From NCBI GenBank assembly GCA_009691925.1, contig SIAG01000188.1, forward strand, positions 1-7,847: DNA of 7,847 bases. Direction: 5' to 3'. The DNA is from Planctomycetaceae bacterium (lineage in GTDB: Bacteria > Planctomycetota > Planctomycetia > Pirellulales > UBA1268). This document shows positions 1-7,303 of the stretch, one piece after another. Each line of letters starts with the position of its first letter. Position 1 is the stretch's first letter. A program made the position numbers and the translations under genes. The notes below the pieces were generated by a model that made no database searches, had not been told where the DNA came from, and worked only from the letters and a program-made list of their open reading frames with translations.

Positions 1-24
1 CTCGCCCCCCCGAACGAAGCGGTT

Positions 25-1239
25 TCACGTCGCCGCCGGAGCGGACGGGCCGCCGTGGGGCTTGCCCGGGGCATGGCCGCGGGGCCCGAAGGCGAGGACG
101 GTGGCGGCGCCTGCCGCCACAACCATGAGCCCGGCCAAGAAGATCGGCTTCACCGTTTCCGGAGCGGTTTCGGCCAGGGCGAGGGTCGTGAAGGTGTTGA
201 TCACCGGGGCGCACCCGAAGACCACCGGCATGACGGTAAACGGCTTGCCGCCATTGGCGAAGGCGAGGATCGTGCCGAGGGCGCCGAGGGCGCCGAGCGA
301 GCCGGCTCCGAGGCTCCAGAGTAGCCCGGTGGTGTCCCACGTCCCCTTGTCGCCGGTTGGCCCGAGGAGCGCCAGCGGCACGAGGACAGCGATCAGGAAG
401 TAGGAGACGCCAATGCAGATCAGCGGCCGCAGCCGACTCCCTCCCATGGCTGTCTGCCCCTTGTGGAGCACCGGGCCGTAGGCGCCCCAGGTGAGCATCG
501 TCATCGCCGCGGCAAGGAGCACACCCAAAAACTTCTCCGCCCGTTGCTCGACCTTCGGCACGAGCGTGGGGGCGGCGGGCTTCTCCACCGGCGCGTCGGC
601 AACGGCCGTGTCGGCGGCGGTCGCCTTGGCGACAGCCTTCGGCGCGGCGTGGGGGGCCGACGGCTTGAAGATCAGCACGGTGGCGGCGCCGGTGATGACG
701 AGGATCAGCCCAGCCAGGAACGGTGCTTTGAGCTGCCCGAACGACTTCGTCATCGTTGCATTCAAAAGTGTGTTGACGACCGGGGCGCCGCCGAAGACGA
801 GCGGCATGACATAGATCGGCTTCCCGCCGAAGACGCGGACGGCGAGGATCACGCCGAGGGCCCCGAGGGCTCCGGCCGCACCGGCCAGGAGGCTCCAGAG
901 CACGCCCGTCTTCGTCCACGATCCCTTCTCGCCCGACTTCCAAAGGATCGCCAGGGGGACGACGATCGCGATCCCGAAGTAGGCCATGCCAACACACATG
1001 AACGCGCGCAGGGCGGAGCCGAGCTGATCGCCGCCGCGGTGGAGCACCGGTCCGTAGACGCCCCAACAGAAGGCGGTCAGGGCGATCGCGGCCAGCATGC
1101 TCACAAACTGCAGCATCAGAAAACTCCGGACGGGCAAGAGGAACATTTCAGGGAACGGGCCACGGCTGGTGCCGCGGCGGGTGGCGACGTCAGGCGACTC
1201 GGTGGCCGGCGTCGGCTGCCCCGATCGATCGGCCTGCAT
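25..1239 (-). CDS. Duplicated 5+5-TM membrane protein, DMT/EamA-like putative transporter
   Basis: Predicted inner-membrane protein of 404 residues with about ten hydrophobic segments in two homologous halves (roughly 45-191 and 237-385). An Ala/Lys/Pro-rich linker (about 192-236) joins them. Paired motifs show the duplication: CWGVYGPVLHRG at 58-69 with TWGAYGPVLHKG at 250-261; GALGALGVILA at 123-133 with GALGALGTILA at 316-326; GGKP..VMP.VFG..PV.NT at 138-157 and 330-349. Five TM segments per half would place the halves in opposite membrane orientation, as in drug/metabolite transporter (DMT) proteins. Substrate is unknown and DMT membership is inferred from topology only. The listed ATG (1239) overlaps the upstream glycosyltransferase gene by 50 bases and lacks a ribosome-binding site. 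The first 31 residues are polar and Pro/Thr-rich, so Met32 (start at 1146, 43 bases after the upstream stop) or Met42 may be the true start. It is the last gene of the window's run and has a short Pro/Gly/His-rich tail. Confidence 0.85.
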   Translation of the reverse strand: MQADRSGQPTPATESPDVATRRGTSRGPFPEMFLLPVRSFLMLQFVSMLAAIALTAFCWGVYGPVLHRGGDQLGSALRAFMCVGMAYFGIAIVVPLAILWKSGEKGSWTKTGVLWSLLAGAAGALGALGVILAVRVFGGKPIYVMPLVFGGAPVVNTLLNATMTKSFGQLKAPFLAGLILVITGAATVLIFKPSAPHAAPKAVAKATAADTAVADAPVEKPAAPTLVPKVEQRAEKFLGVLLAAAMTMLTWGAYGPVLHKGQTAMGGSRLRPLICIGVSYFLIAVLVPLALLGPTGDKGTWDTTGLLWSLGAGSLGALGALGTILAFANGGKPFTVMPVVFGCAPVINTFTTLALAETAPETVKPIFLAGLMVVAAGAATVLAFGPRGHAPGKPHGGPSAPAAT

Positions 1240-2281
1240 GGCGGTCGAGGAGCGAGAGCATCATACCCCCCACCGCGTCGACGGTCAGCAGCCGCATGCA
1301 ATCGTGGTGGCCGAGCGGGCAGACACGCTTCCCGCATGGGGAACAGGGGAGATCGAGGCGCATCTCCTCGAGATTGGGGTGATCAGACCACCCCAGGCGG
1401 ATGTCCATTGGGCCGTGGATGACGACGGTGGGCGTGTTGAAGGCGGCGGCAAAGTGGCGCGGGCCACTGTCGGTGGAGACAACGACGTCGGCCCGTCGGA
1501 TGAGGGCTTTGGCGAGGCCAAAGGGGAGGGCCGGCTCATCGGCGAGGCTCGCCACGGAAGGGTGGGCCGCCCCGGCGACGATGCTTCGGGCTTCGTCCCG
1601 ATCCCCCGGGCCACAGTGAATCACGACCCGGGCCCCGGGCTGCTGGTCGAGAAGGAGGCGCGCCAGCGCCGCAAACTTCTCCGCTCCCCAGCTCTTCGAC
1701 GGGCCGAAGGCGCCATTGTCATTGAAGACAGCCAATGGGCCAGAGGGACGGCCAGGAAAGAGCCGGGCGAGGACGTCGCTTGCGAGGAGCTCGTCGGCAG
1801 GGCTCGTTGCCAATTCCGGCTTCAGCGACCCGGCCGGCACGCCGATCCGTTCGGCGATCGCCATCGCGGAGCGGGTCGGCGATTGGAGATCGACCCGGCC
1901 GGCGCGGCGCGGCGGCGGGACGACATCGGTGAGGAGGAGGCGCCGCCAGTGACCGGCAAAACCGACGCGCCGCGGAGCCCCGGCCGCCCACGCCAAGCCC
2001 GCGCTTGAGAGCGAGTTCGGCACGACCAGCGCCGTGTCGAAGCGGCGGGCGCGGAGGGCCTGCACTACGCCCGAAAACCGGACGGCCGGGGAGCGGCCAC
2101 GGCGATCGTAGGGGACGATGTCGTCGAGCCAGCCGGTGCCGGCGAGGATCTCGGCGAAGTGCGGCTTCACGACGCCCGTGATCCGGGCGCCGGGGCCGAC
2201 ATGGCCGCGGAGGGCGCGGAGCATCGGGGTCGTCATGACCAGATCGCCGACCCAGCGGGGGAGGATCACGAGAATGTCCAT
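1190..2281 (-). CDS. waaF: GT9-family glycosyltransferase, ADP-heptose:LPS heptosyltransferase II-like
   Basis: Glycosyltransferase of family GT9 (GT-B fold), 363 residues, close to the usual family length. WaaF-type members transfer heptose from ADP-heptose to the LPS inner core on the cytoplasmic face of the inner membrane. Visible motifs: N-terminal ILVILPRWVGDLVMTTPML (3-21) with the conserved Asp13 of the heptosyltransferase acceptor site; FNDNGAFGPSKSWGAEKFAAL (about 186-206), the WaaF-like mid motif before the donor domain; IHCGPGDRDE (221-230); STDSGPRHFAAAFNTPTVVIHGP (269-291), the nucleotide-sugar-binding signature; and a C-terminal cysteine cluster C313-C316-C321-C328 with CPLGHHDCM, seen in many heptosyltransferase II-like proteins. 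The ATG start fits the family N-terminus exactly, though no strong Shine-Dalgarno precedes it. It lies 69 bases after the permease stop. No other LPS genes are in view, so the real acceptor could be another glycan. The symbol is tentative; the family call is secure. Confidence 0.9.
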   Translation of the reverse strand: MDILVILPRWVGDLVMTTPMLRALRGHVGPGARITGVVKPHFAEILAGTGWLDDIVPYDRRGRSPAVRFSGVVQALRARRFDTALVVPNSLSSAGLAWAAGAPRRVGFAGHWRRLLLTDVVPPPRRAGRVDLQSPTRSAMAIAERIGVPAGSLKPELATSPADELLASDVLARLFPGRPSGPLAVFNDNGAFGPSKSWGAEKFAALARLLLDQQPGARVVIHCGPGDRDEARSIVAGAAHPSVASLADEPALPFGLAKALIRRADVVVSTDSGPRHFAAAFNTPTVVIHGPMDIRLGWSDHPNLEEMRLDLPCSPCGKRVCPLGHHDCMRLLTVDAVGGMMLSLLDRHAGRSIGAADAGHRVA

Positions 2282-2350
2282 GGCCGGTACCCTACCCGGT
2301 GGCCGGGCCCCCGTTCAAAGCCAATTCGCCCCCCCGAGTGGCCGCCGCCG

Positions 2351-5300
2351 TCAGCCGCGGGCGGCGAGGGCGTCGCGCGGGGACAAGCGCGCTACGGCGC
2401 GCGTGGCGACGAGCCCCGCCAGGAGCGCTACCACGAGCGTGAGGCCACAGGTGGCAGCGATCCAGACAAGAGGGACTTCCGCCCGCCCCCCGGCGACATG
2501 GGCCGGAAGGGTCGCCGCACCGGCCAGGGCGCCGGCCACCAGACCCAGCCCGACCATGAAGCAGGTCTCGAGGAGGACGATGGCCCGCAGCCGGCCCGGC
2601 GGAAAACCGATCGCGCCGAGAAGGCCGAACGTGCCGACCCGCTCAAGCACCCCCTGGACCTGCGCGGCGGCGACGCCGGCGGTCCCCAGGAGGAGCCCCA
2701 GGGTGCCGAGCGCCTGGAAGGCGGCGAGGAAGGTGTTTTGCACCGCCGACAGGCTCCGCAGCCGTTCGAGGGTCGGTTGCAGCGTGGCGCCGGCGTCGAC
2801 CCACAGCCTGCGGACGGCCCGGTCGACGTCGCCCGGCGGCTCTTCGCCGCCGTCGACCAGCGCCATCGCGGCCCCCGAGCGGCTCGGGAACACCGATTGA
2901 AAATCGGCTTCGGCAACGATCACCCATCCCTGCAGGATCCCCGGCTCGAGGAGCCCGACGATTTCGTACGGGACCGGAGTCCCTTCGTCGTCGGGAAGCG
3001 TGAAGCGGGCGCCGACGCCCCCGAGCTTGAGGGCCCACCGCGCGGTGGCGTCGTCGAGGATCGCCGGGATCGGCCCGTCTCCCCTGCGACCGAGGAGCTG
3101 CCAGGGATTGGGGTCGGCCGAGACGGGGAGGGGGGCGTGGCGGGTGAAACGAAAGCCGCCGCGGTCGACGAAGCTGGGGCCGACGCCGAGGACGATCGGC
3201 CGGGACGGGGCGTAGAGATTCGTGCAACTGGCATCGTCACCGGCGCTGGCACGGATCGGTTCGAGCGTCACGCCGGCGAGCGTCTGCCGGGCGGCATCGG
3301 AGAGCCCGAGGTCGGCGGCGACGAGAGGATCGGTCGGATCGACGCTCGTCGGGGCGGCGAAGGTGGCGATCGCGGTCCAGCCGCCGGTTGGGCCAGAACG
3401 TTCCCGCGGGCGGGCGGGGGGGCCGAGCGAAAACGCCGACACTGCCACGATGAGAAACTCCGCCACCGCGACGATCGCCGCGATCGAGAACGCCCTCGAC
3501 GGACGATGGGCAAGCCCGCGCCACGCCAGCCCGACGAGCGACCGCAGAGCGGCCCGACGCGCCGGGCCACGGGCCAGGAGGAGGCGGACGAGCGCCAAAA
3601 GCCCCACCAAGGCCAGGATCCCGGAGAGGAAAAACATCCCCACCGCCGCCTGGGCCTCAAAGTTCCCCGCCCCGGCCGCGACGGCCAGCGCCGCGACCAG
3701 CGCCAGGACCGCCACCACGAATGCCCGGCGGCCGGCGCGGGGCCGATCGGCACCGGCTAGGTCTCCCCCTCCCCGGAGGAGCGCGAGCGGTTGTTGCCGG
3801 GCAGCGCGCCGCGCCGCCGACGCGATCGCCGCCATGGAGAGGAGAAAGCCGGCCACCGCCCCGGGCCAGAGGCTCGCCCAGCGGATCGCCCCATCTCCGA
3901 ACGCCGAGCTCGACCCGGCCGCGACCGAGGCGTTCCACGATGACGAGAGCGCTCCGAGGAGGAGCCGCGCCCACGCCGGTCCGACGGCCGTGCCGACAAC
4001 GCCACCGACGGCGGCGGCGAGGGCGCCGACGAGCACCAGCAGCCGCCCGATCCGCGGCGCGGGCCAGCCGATCGCGGCAAGGACGCCGATATCGCGCCGC
4101 CGCGCGGCCACCAGGAGAGCAAAAAGGAGCCATTCCAGGAGCAGCCCGGCGACCACGACGAAGCTCGAGAGGGCGAGGAACAGGCCACCAAATGGCGTCG
4201 ATCCCCGCGCGGCGGCCAGCGCGTCGGCGCGCGATGCCTCGACCCGCAGGCCGACCCGCTCCGGCACGATCTCCGCGGCGAGGGCTGCGGCGATCTCCGC
4301 GCGGCGGTCCGATGCCGGCACGAACCAGGCGGTTGTCGCGCCAAACCGGCTCCCGGCGAGGCGCTCGCCGCAGGCCAGCGACACGAACGCCTTCGGGGTG
4401 GCCCCGTGGGCCTTCCAGTAGCGGTCGTCCTCGTCGTGGGGTGGCACGGTGCGGACTGTCGAACGATCGAAGGGGAAGGGGGGATCCCAGTCGGCAATCG
4501 ACTTCTCGTCGGTGATCCCTTCGACCTCCGGCACGAGGCTCCGGGCCACCGCGGCCCCCTCCATCCGCGCCACACCGCTGATCCGCAGGCGGTGGCTCTG
4601 CTCCTCGACACGGCCGTGGAGCGTCTCGGAGCGAAAGAGACGGACTACGACAACGTCCCCCGGCGCCACCGGATGCCCCTGGGCGGCGAAATCGTCGGCC
4701 ATCCACCTGTCGATGACGATCCCCTCGTCGTCCGGCAGCGGGAGCGTCAGGCCCCGATCATCGACGAGCCCGCCCACCGGAAGTGACGTGTCGCCGAGGG
4801 CCAAGACGGTGGAGTAAGGGATCGCGGCCGCTGGCCGCCCCTCCGCCGCCGGCACGGTGATCGCATTGATGAGGAAGGCGAGCGTCCGCTTCCCGCCGAG
4901 CGGCCCCAGCACCTCCGCCGCGGCCCGGTCAAACTCCGCCGGAAGAAGGAGCCGACGGCTCGACAGCCGCAGCGCCCCGGTGTCTCCGCCGGCCACCTCG
5001 TCGAGCCGCAGGCCGAGATCCTCGAGGGTCGGAATGAGCGCCCGCCGGAGCGCGGCGGCGTCGACATCGCCGATCGCAAAAGCCGCGTTGGCGACATCGC
5101 CGCGGCGGAGCACCTCCTGGGCTGTGGCCAGCGACACCAGCGCCATCCCCCCGGTGACCTGGGCGGGGCGGAGGGAGAAGCGGCCGAGGCCGCGGGGGGG
5201 CAGGAGCGCCGTGACCCGCAATCGGCGCCCGAGCGACTCCATCGTGCGGCGCCCCAGTGGGCTATCGGCCGGCACGTCTGAACGCTTGGCGATCCGCAAG

Positions 5301-5842
5301 ACGACCGTCTCCCCGACGGCGATGCCGAGATCCCTGGCGAGGACTTCGTTGAGGGCGACCTCGTCGCGGCCGACCGCGGGGGCTTGCGGATCGAAGCGGA
5401 GGGGGGCTGGATCGTCGCAGGCCAGGAGCGTTGCCCGCGCCGACCGCGGCTCGCGCCCGGGGCCCCCCGGGGCGTCGAAAGCGACCTCGAGCACCAGCGC
5501 CGGCACGACCGCGCTGCTAGCCGCGGAAGCGCTCGCCGGCGCCAGTTCGGCCCGGCTGATTTCACGGGCCAGTTCGGCCCTGACGAAATCGTCCCCCACG
5601 ACGGTGGCGACGATGCCCCCCAATCGCTCCAGCGCCAGGGAGCGGAGGCCCCCCTGGAGGGCATCGCCGACGCCGAGGGCCCCGGCGATCGTCGCCGCCA
5701 CGACGGCACAGGCGGCGGTCAGCGCGGCGAGTTGGAAAACCCATTGGCGAGCGAGCGACCAAGCGAGCGCCGGGATCGATCGGGCTGCACCAACGGCGCC
5801 GCGCCCCTTCCCCTCCCGCGGATCGGCGACCGGCGGGCTCAT
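2351..5842 (-). CDS. Large FtsX-domain ABC transporter permease (MacB/LolC/YbbP-like, two FtsX domains)
   Basis: Membrane subunit of a type VII (MacB/LolCDE/YbbAP) ABC system, 1163 residues. These complexes generally use mechanotransmission to work on substrates on the outer side of the inner membrane. Hydrophobic segments suggest ten TM helices: TM1 about 34-56; first FtsX domain TM2-4 about 551-579, 601-623 and 655-677; middle TM5-7 about 706-724, 732-757 and 783-805; second FtsX domain TM8-10 about 1036-1060, 1087-1110 and 1124-1147. Each FtsX domain has the typical cytoplasmic coupling stretch: RRRDIGVLAAIGWPAPRIGRLL (581-602) and LERVGTFGLLGAIGFPPGRLRAI (1066-1088). The C-terminal LSPRDALAARG is the usual permease ending (…P.DAL…). 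The first ectodomain (about 57-550) is very large, the second (about 806-1035) about 230 residues; E. coli YbbP is about 800 residues in total. The start ATG overlaps the ATPase stop as ATGA and follows a GGGGGGAGAG purine stretch, which supports translational coupling. Substrate is not evident. Confidence 0.94.
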   Translation of the reverse strand: MSPPVADPREGKGRGAVGAARSIPALAWSLARQWVFQLAALTAACAVVAATIAGALGVGDALQGGLRSLALERLGGIVATVVGDDFVRAELAREISRAELAPASASAASSAVVPALVLEVAFDAPGGPGREPRSARATLLACDDPAPLRFDPQAPAVGRDEVALNEVLARDLGIAVGETVVLRIAKRSDVPADSPLGRRTMESLGRRLRVTALLPPRGLGRFSLRPAQVTGGMALVSLATAQEVLRRGDVANAAFAIGDVDAAALRRALIPTLEDLGLRLDEVAGGDTGALRLSSRRLLLPAEFDRAAAEVLGPLGGKRTLAFLINAITVPAAEGRPAAAIPYSTVLALGDTSLPVGGLVDDRGLTLPLPDDEGIVIDRWMADDFAAQGHPVAPGDVVVVRLFRSETLHGRVEEQSHRLRISGVARMEGAAVARSLVPEVEGITDEKSIADWDPPFPFDRSTVRTVPPHDEDDRYWKAHGATPKAFVSLACGERLAGSRFGATTAWFVPASDRRAEIAAALAAEIVPERVGLRVEASRADALAAARGSTPFGGLFLALSSFVVVAGLLLEWLLFALLVAARRRDIGVLAAIGWPAPRIGRLLVLVGALAAAVGGVVGTAVGPAWARLLLGALSSSWNASVAAGSSSAFGDGAIRWASLWPGAVAGFLLSMAAIASAARRAARQQPLALLRGGGDLAGADRPRAGRRAFVVAVLALVAALAVAAGAGNFEAQAAVGMFFLSGILALVGLLALVRLLLARGPARRAALRSLVGLAWRGLAHRPSRAFSIAAIVAVAEFLIVAVSAFSLGPPARPRERSGPTGGWTAIATFAAPTSVDPTDPLVAADLGLSDAARQTLAGVTLEPIRASAGDDASCTNLYAPSRPIVLGVGPSFVDRGGFRFTRHAPLPVSADPNPWQLLGRRGDGPIPAILDDATARWALKLGGVGARFTLPDDEGTPVPYEIVGLLEPGILQGWVIVAEADFQSVFPSRSGAAMALVDGGEEPPGDVDRAVRRLWVDAGATLQPTLERLRSLSAVQNTFLAAFQALGTLGLLLGTAGVAAAQVQGVLERVGTFGLLGAIGFPPGRLRAIVLLETCFMVGLGLVAGALAGAATLPAHVAGGRAEVPLVWIAATCGLTLVVALLAGLVATRAVARLSPRDALAARG

Positions 5843-6519
5843 GCTCTCCCCCCAGCGGCGACGAGCCGTCCGTCAACGAGGTGGTGGATGCCCCCCACCC
5901 GGGCCGCGATCGAGTCGGCGTGGGTGACGACGACGAGCATCCCGGCGACTTCGGCGGCGAGCTCGACGAGGAGATCGGCGATCGCCCCAGCGGCATGGGC
6001 GTCGAGTTGGCCGGTCGGTTCATCGGCCAGCAGCAGACGCGGCTCGAGGATCAGCGCCCGCGCCACGGCGACCCGCTGCCGTTCCCCGCCGGAGAGCTCG
6101 CCGGGAAAATGCCGTTCCCGGGCCGCGAGGCCGACACGGGCCAGCAACTTTCTGGCCCGGTCCTCGACAGCGTCGGTGACGGCCCCCGAGGCGAGCGCGG
6201 GGAGGACAACGTTGTCGAGCGCTGTGCAGCCGTCGAGGAGATGATGCTCCTGAAATACGAATCCGATCCGGCGGTTGCGAAACGATGCCCGCTCGGCCGG
6301 GCCGCCGGCGAACGGGTCGATGCCGTCGAGGCGGACCAGCCCCGAGGTCGGTTCGTCGAGGGCGCCGAGGATCGCGAGGAGCGTGCTCTTCCCCGAGCCG
6401 CTCGGCCCCATCACCGTCGCCCGCTCTCCCGGCGCCAGGCGCAGGTCGATCGAGCGGAGCACCGGCACCGGCCCGGTCGGCGCGGGGTAGGCCTTCGTGG
6501 CTTGGTCGACTTCGAGCAT
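5839..6519 (-). CDS. ABC transporter ATP-binding protein, LolD/MacB/YbbA-type
   Basis: Cytoplasmic ATPase of 226 residues, the usual size for stand-alone LolD/YbbA-type subunits. All ABC motifs are intact: Walker A GPSGSGKST (38-46), Q-loop FVFQEHHLL (87-95, Gln90), signature LSGGERQRVAVARAL (142-156), Walker B LLLADEPTG (162-170, catalytic Glu167), D-loop around QLD (171-173), and H-loop VVVTHAD (196-202, His200). RNRRIGFVFQ just before the Q-loop and ADEPTGQLD are typical of this subfamily, which pairs with FtsX-domain permeases; the more common wording is SGNLD or TGNLD. The ATG is preceded by a clear GGAGGT Shine-Dalgarno 5 bases upstream, the best one in the window. The gene starts 42 bases after the thioesterase stop and its stop overlaps the permease start by four bases. 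It is therefore the partner ATPase of that permease. Energises the complex by ATP hydrolysis. Confidence 0.97.
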   Translation of the reverse strand: MLEVDQATKAYPAPTGPVPVLRSIDLRLAPGERATVMGPSGSGKSTLLAILGALDEPTSGLVRLDGIDPFAGGPAERASFRNRRIGFVFQEHHLLDGCTALDNVVLPALASGAVTDAVEDRARKLLARVGLAARERHFPGELSGGERQRVAVARALILEPRLLLADEPTGQLDAHAAGAIADLLVELAAEVAGMLVVVTHADSIAARVGGIHHLVDGRLVAAGGRA

Positions 6520-6561
6520 GTCAACCTCCGTGGGCAGGGGGCTTTGTCGTCACCGGCACCG

Positions 6562-7116
6562 TCACGCTGGCGGCGCTGCGGGAAGCCGGTTGCGGTAGGG
6601 CTTCAGACGCCGTTGCACCGCCGCGGGGATCGGCACGGCCACCGGGGGAAGCCCGGGCCGCAGCAGGCAACGGACCGCCACCACCCGTCCCTGGGCGATC
6701 CATCGCCCTGCCTGCTCGAACCGGAACGCCCAGGTGAGGCTCGACCGGCCGATCGCCTCGAGCCCCACGACGATGTCGAGCTCGTCGTTGAACCGGACCG
6801 CCGATTTGTAGTCGCAGTTGGCGCTGACTCGCGGCCAGCTGTAGGTGCCAGGCAGCTCCCTCTCGCCCCCATCGTCAGCGGGAGCCGACGCCTCGACCCC
6901 GTCGACCACGTCGACCCCGTCGACCCCGTCGACCACGTCGACCAGCGGCACACCGGCATGCCGGAGAAGCTCGTGCTCCGCCGATTCCATCCAGACGAAA
7001 AACGTCGAAAAATGGGCGATACCAGCGGCATCGGTGTCGCGAAATTCAACCCGCCGACGGACGACAAAGGGAGCCTGCGAGGCGTCGGCCAGGGAAGCTC
7101 CGCGGGCTTCATTCAT
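6562..7116 (-). CDS. Acyl-CoA thioesterase, hotdog-fold (4HBT, YbgC-like), with repeat insertion
   Basis: Predicted cytoplasmic thioesterase of 184 residues; family members hydrolyse acyl-CoA or acyl-carrier thioesters. Residues 18-50 hold the hallmark VEFRDTDAAGIAHFSTFF..MESAEHE. Asp29 of the DTD matches the catalytic Asp18 of E. coli YbgC. WPRVSANCDYKSAVRFNDELDI (94-115) is the second conserved block of 4HBT proteins. Between them, residues 58-75 are a tandem VDx repeat (LVD-VVD-GVD-GVD-VVD-GVE), followed by an Ala/Asp/Glu-rich stretch to about 90. In ordinary relatives this loop is much shorter, so the segment looks like a recent in-frame expansion between core elements that leaves the fold blocks intact. 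An in-frame TGA a few codons upstream of the ATG makes 7116 the furthest upstream start; no Shine-Dalgarno is visible. The gene sits 187 bases after rpsR and 42 bases before the ABC ATPase, suggesting cotranscription with the transporter. Substrate chain length cannot be read from sequence. Confidence 0.92.
   Translation of the reverse strand: MNEARGASLADASQAPFVVRRRVEFRDTDAAGIAHFSTFFVWMESAEHELLRHAGVPLVDVVDGVDGVDVVDGVEASAPADDGGERELPGTYSWPRVSANCDYKSAVRFNDELDIVVGLEAIGRSSLTWAFRFEQAGRWIAQGRVVAVRCLLRPGLPPVAVPIPAAVQRRLKPYRNRLPAAPPA
6892..6945. repeat. 9-bp tandem repeat, six units, inside the thioesterase gene
   Basis: Six consecutive 9-bp units on the plus strand: CTCGACCCC, GTCGACCAC, GTCGACCCC, GTCGACCCC, GTCGACCAC, GTCGACCAG. 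Five of the six contain the palindrome GTCGAC; the outer units have drifted. The period is a multiple of three, so the thioesterase frame stays open and each unit encodes a VDx triplet on the minus strand. This looks like a slippage-prone minisatellite. The copy number in relatives is not known to me. Confidence 0.95.
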
Positions 7117-7248
7117 CGGGAAGCATCACCGGAGGAGCCTCGCCAGAGGCAGGACGGAAGCAAATCGTGCGAGGCACCGTGGAATCCCGCGATCGATCCG
7201 ACAAGAGATCGAGCAAGACCTCTGGTAACAGAACCCCTCGTCACGTCA

Positions 7249-7287
7249 CTCCCCCGGGGCCGCCGATCGACGGCGGGCCCGGGGGAG
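7249..7287 (-). terminator. Large GC-rich hairpin after rpsR, possible terminator without U tract
   Basis: Inverted repeat with 17-base arms (7249-7265 and 7271-7287), one mismatch, and a 5-base loop (ATCGA), 16 bases downstream of the rpsR stop codon. The arms are almost pure G+C with CCCCCGGGG at their core, so the RNA hairpin would be very stable. No T run follows on the minus strand, so it is not a standard intrinsic terminator. It could act as a U-tract-less terminator, a processing site or a 3'-end stabiliser. Its position between rpsR and the thioesterase suggests it limits read-through. The rest of 7117-7303 shows no convincing gene or promoter. Confidence 0.55.
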
Positions 7288-7303
7288 ATGATGACGGCGT
7301 CGG

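Noticed and set aside
463..1422. Plus-strand open frame of 319 codons
   Set aside because: Antisense to the DMT-like and GT9 genes; His/Arg/Gly-rich with no recognisable domain.
2295..2307. CCCGG-TGG-CCGGG mini-hairpin between the permease and GT9 genes
   Set aside because: A 5-bp stem without a U tract is expected by chance at this GC content; no evidence that it terminates or regulates.
2159..3760. Plus-strand open frame of 533 codons
   Set aside because: It lies antisense to the permease gene, is dominated by Arg/Gly/Glu/Pro/Asp with no hydrophobic core or known motif, and arises because GC-rich codons rarely form stops on the opposite strand.
3657..4706. Minus-strand 349-codon frame inside the permease
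   Set aside because: Out-of-frame overlap with the permease, which shows TM helices and FtsX motifs in its own frame; the alternative translation is Arg/Gly/Pro-rich.
6892..6945. CRISPR-like array
   Set aside because: The 9-bp units are directly adjacent with no spacers and lie in frame within a conserved enzyme gene; it is a coding minisatellite.
7137..7150. GCCTC-GCCA-GAGGC hairpin upstream of the thioesterase start
   Set aside because: Only five base pairs, no T tract and no clear relation to a ribosome-binding site; likely chance.
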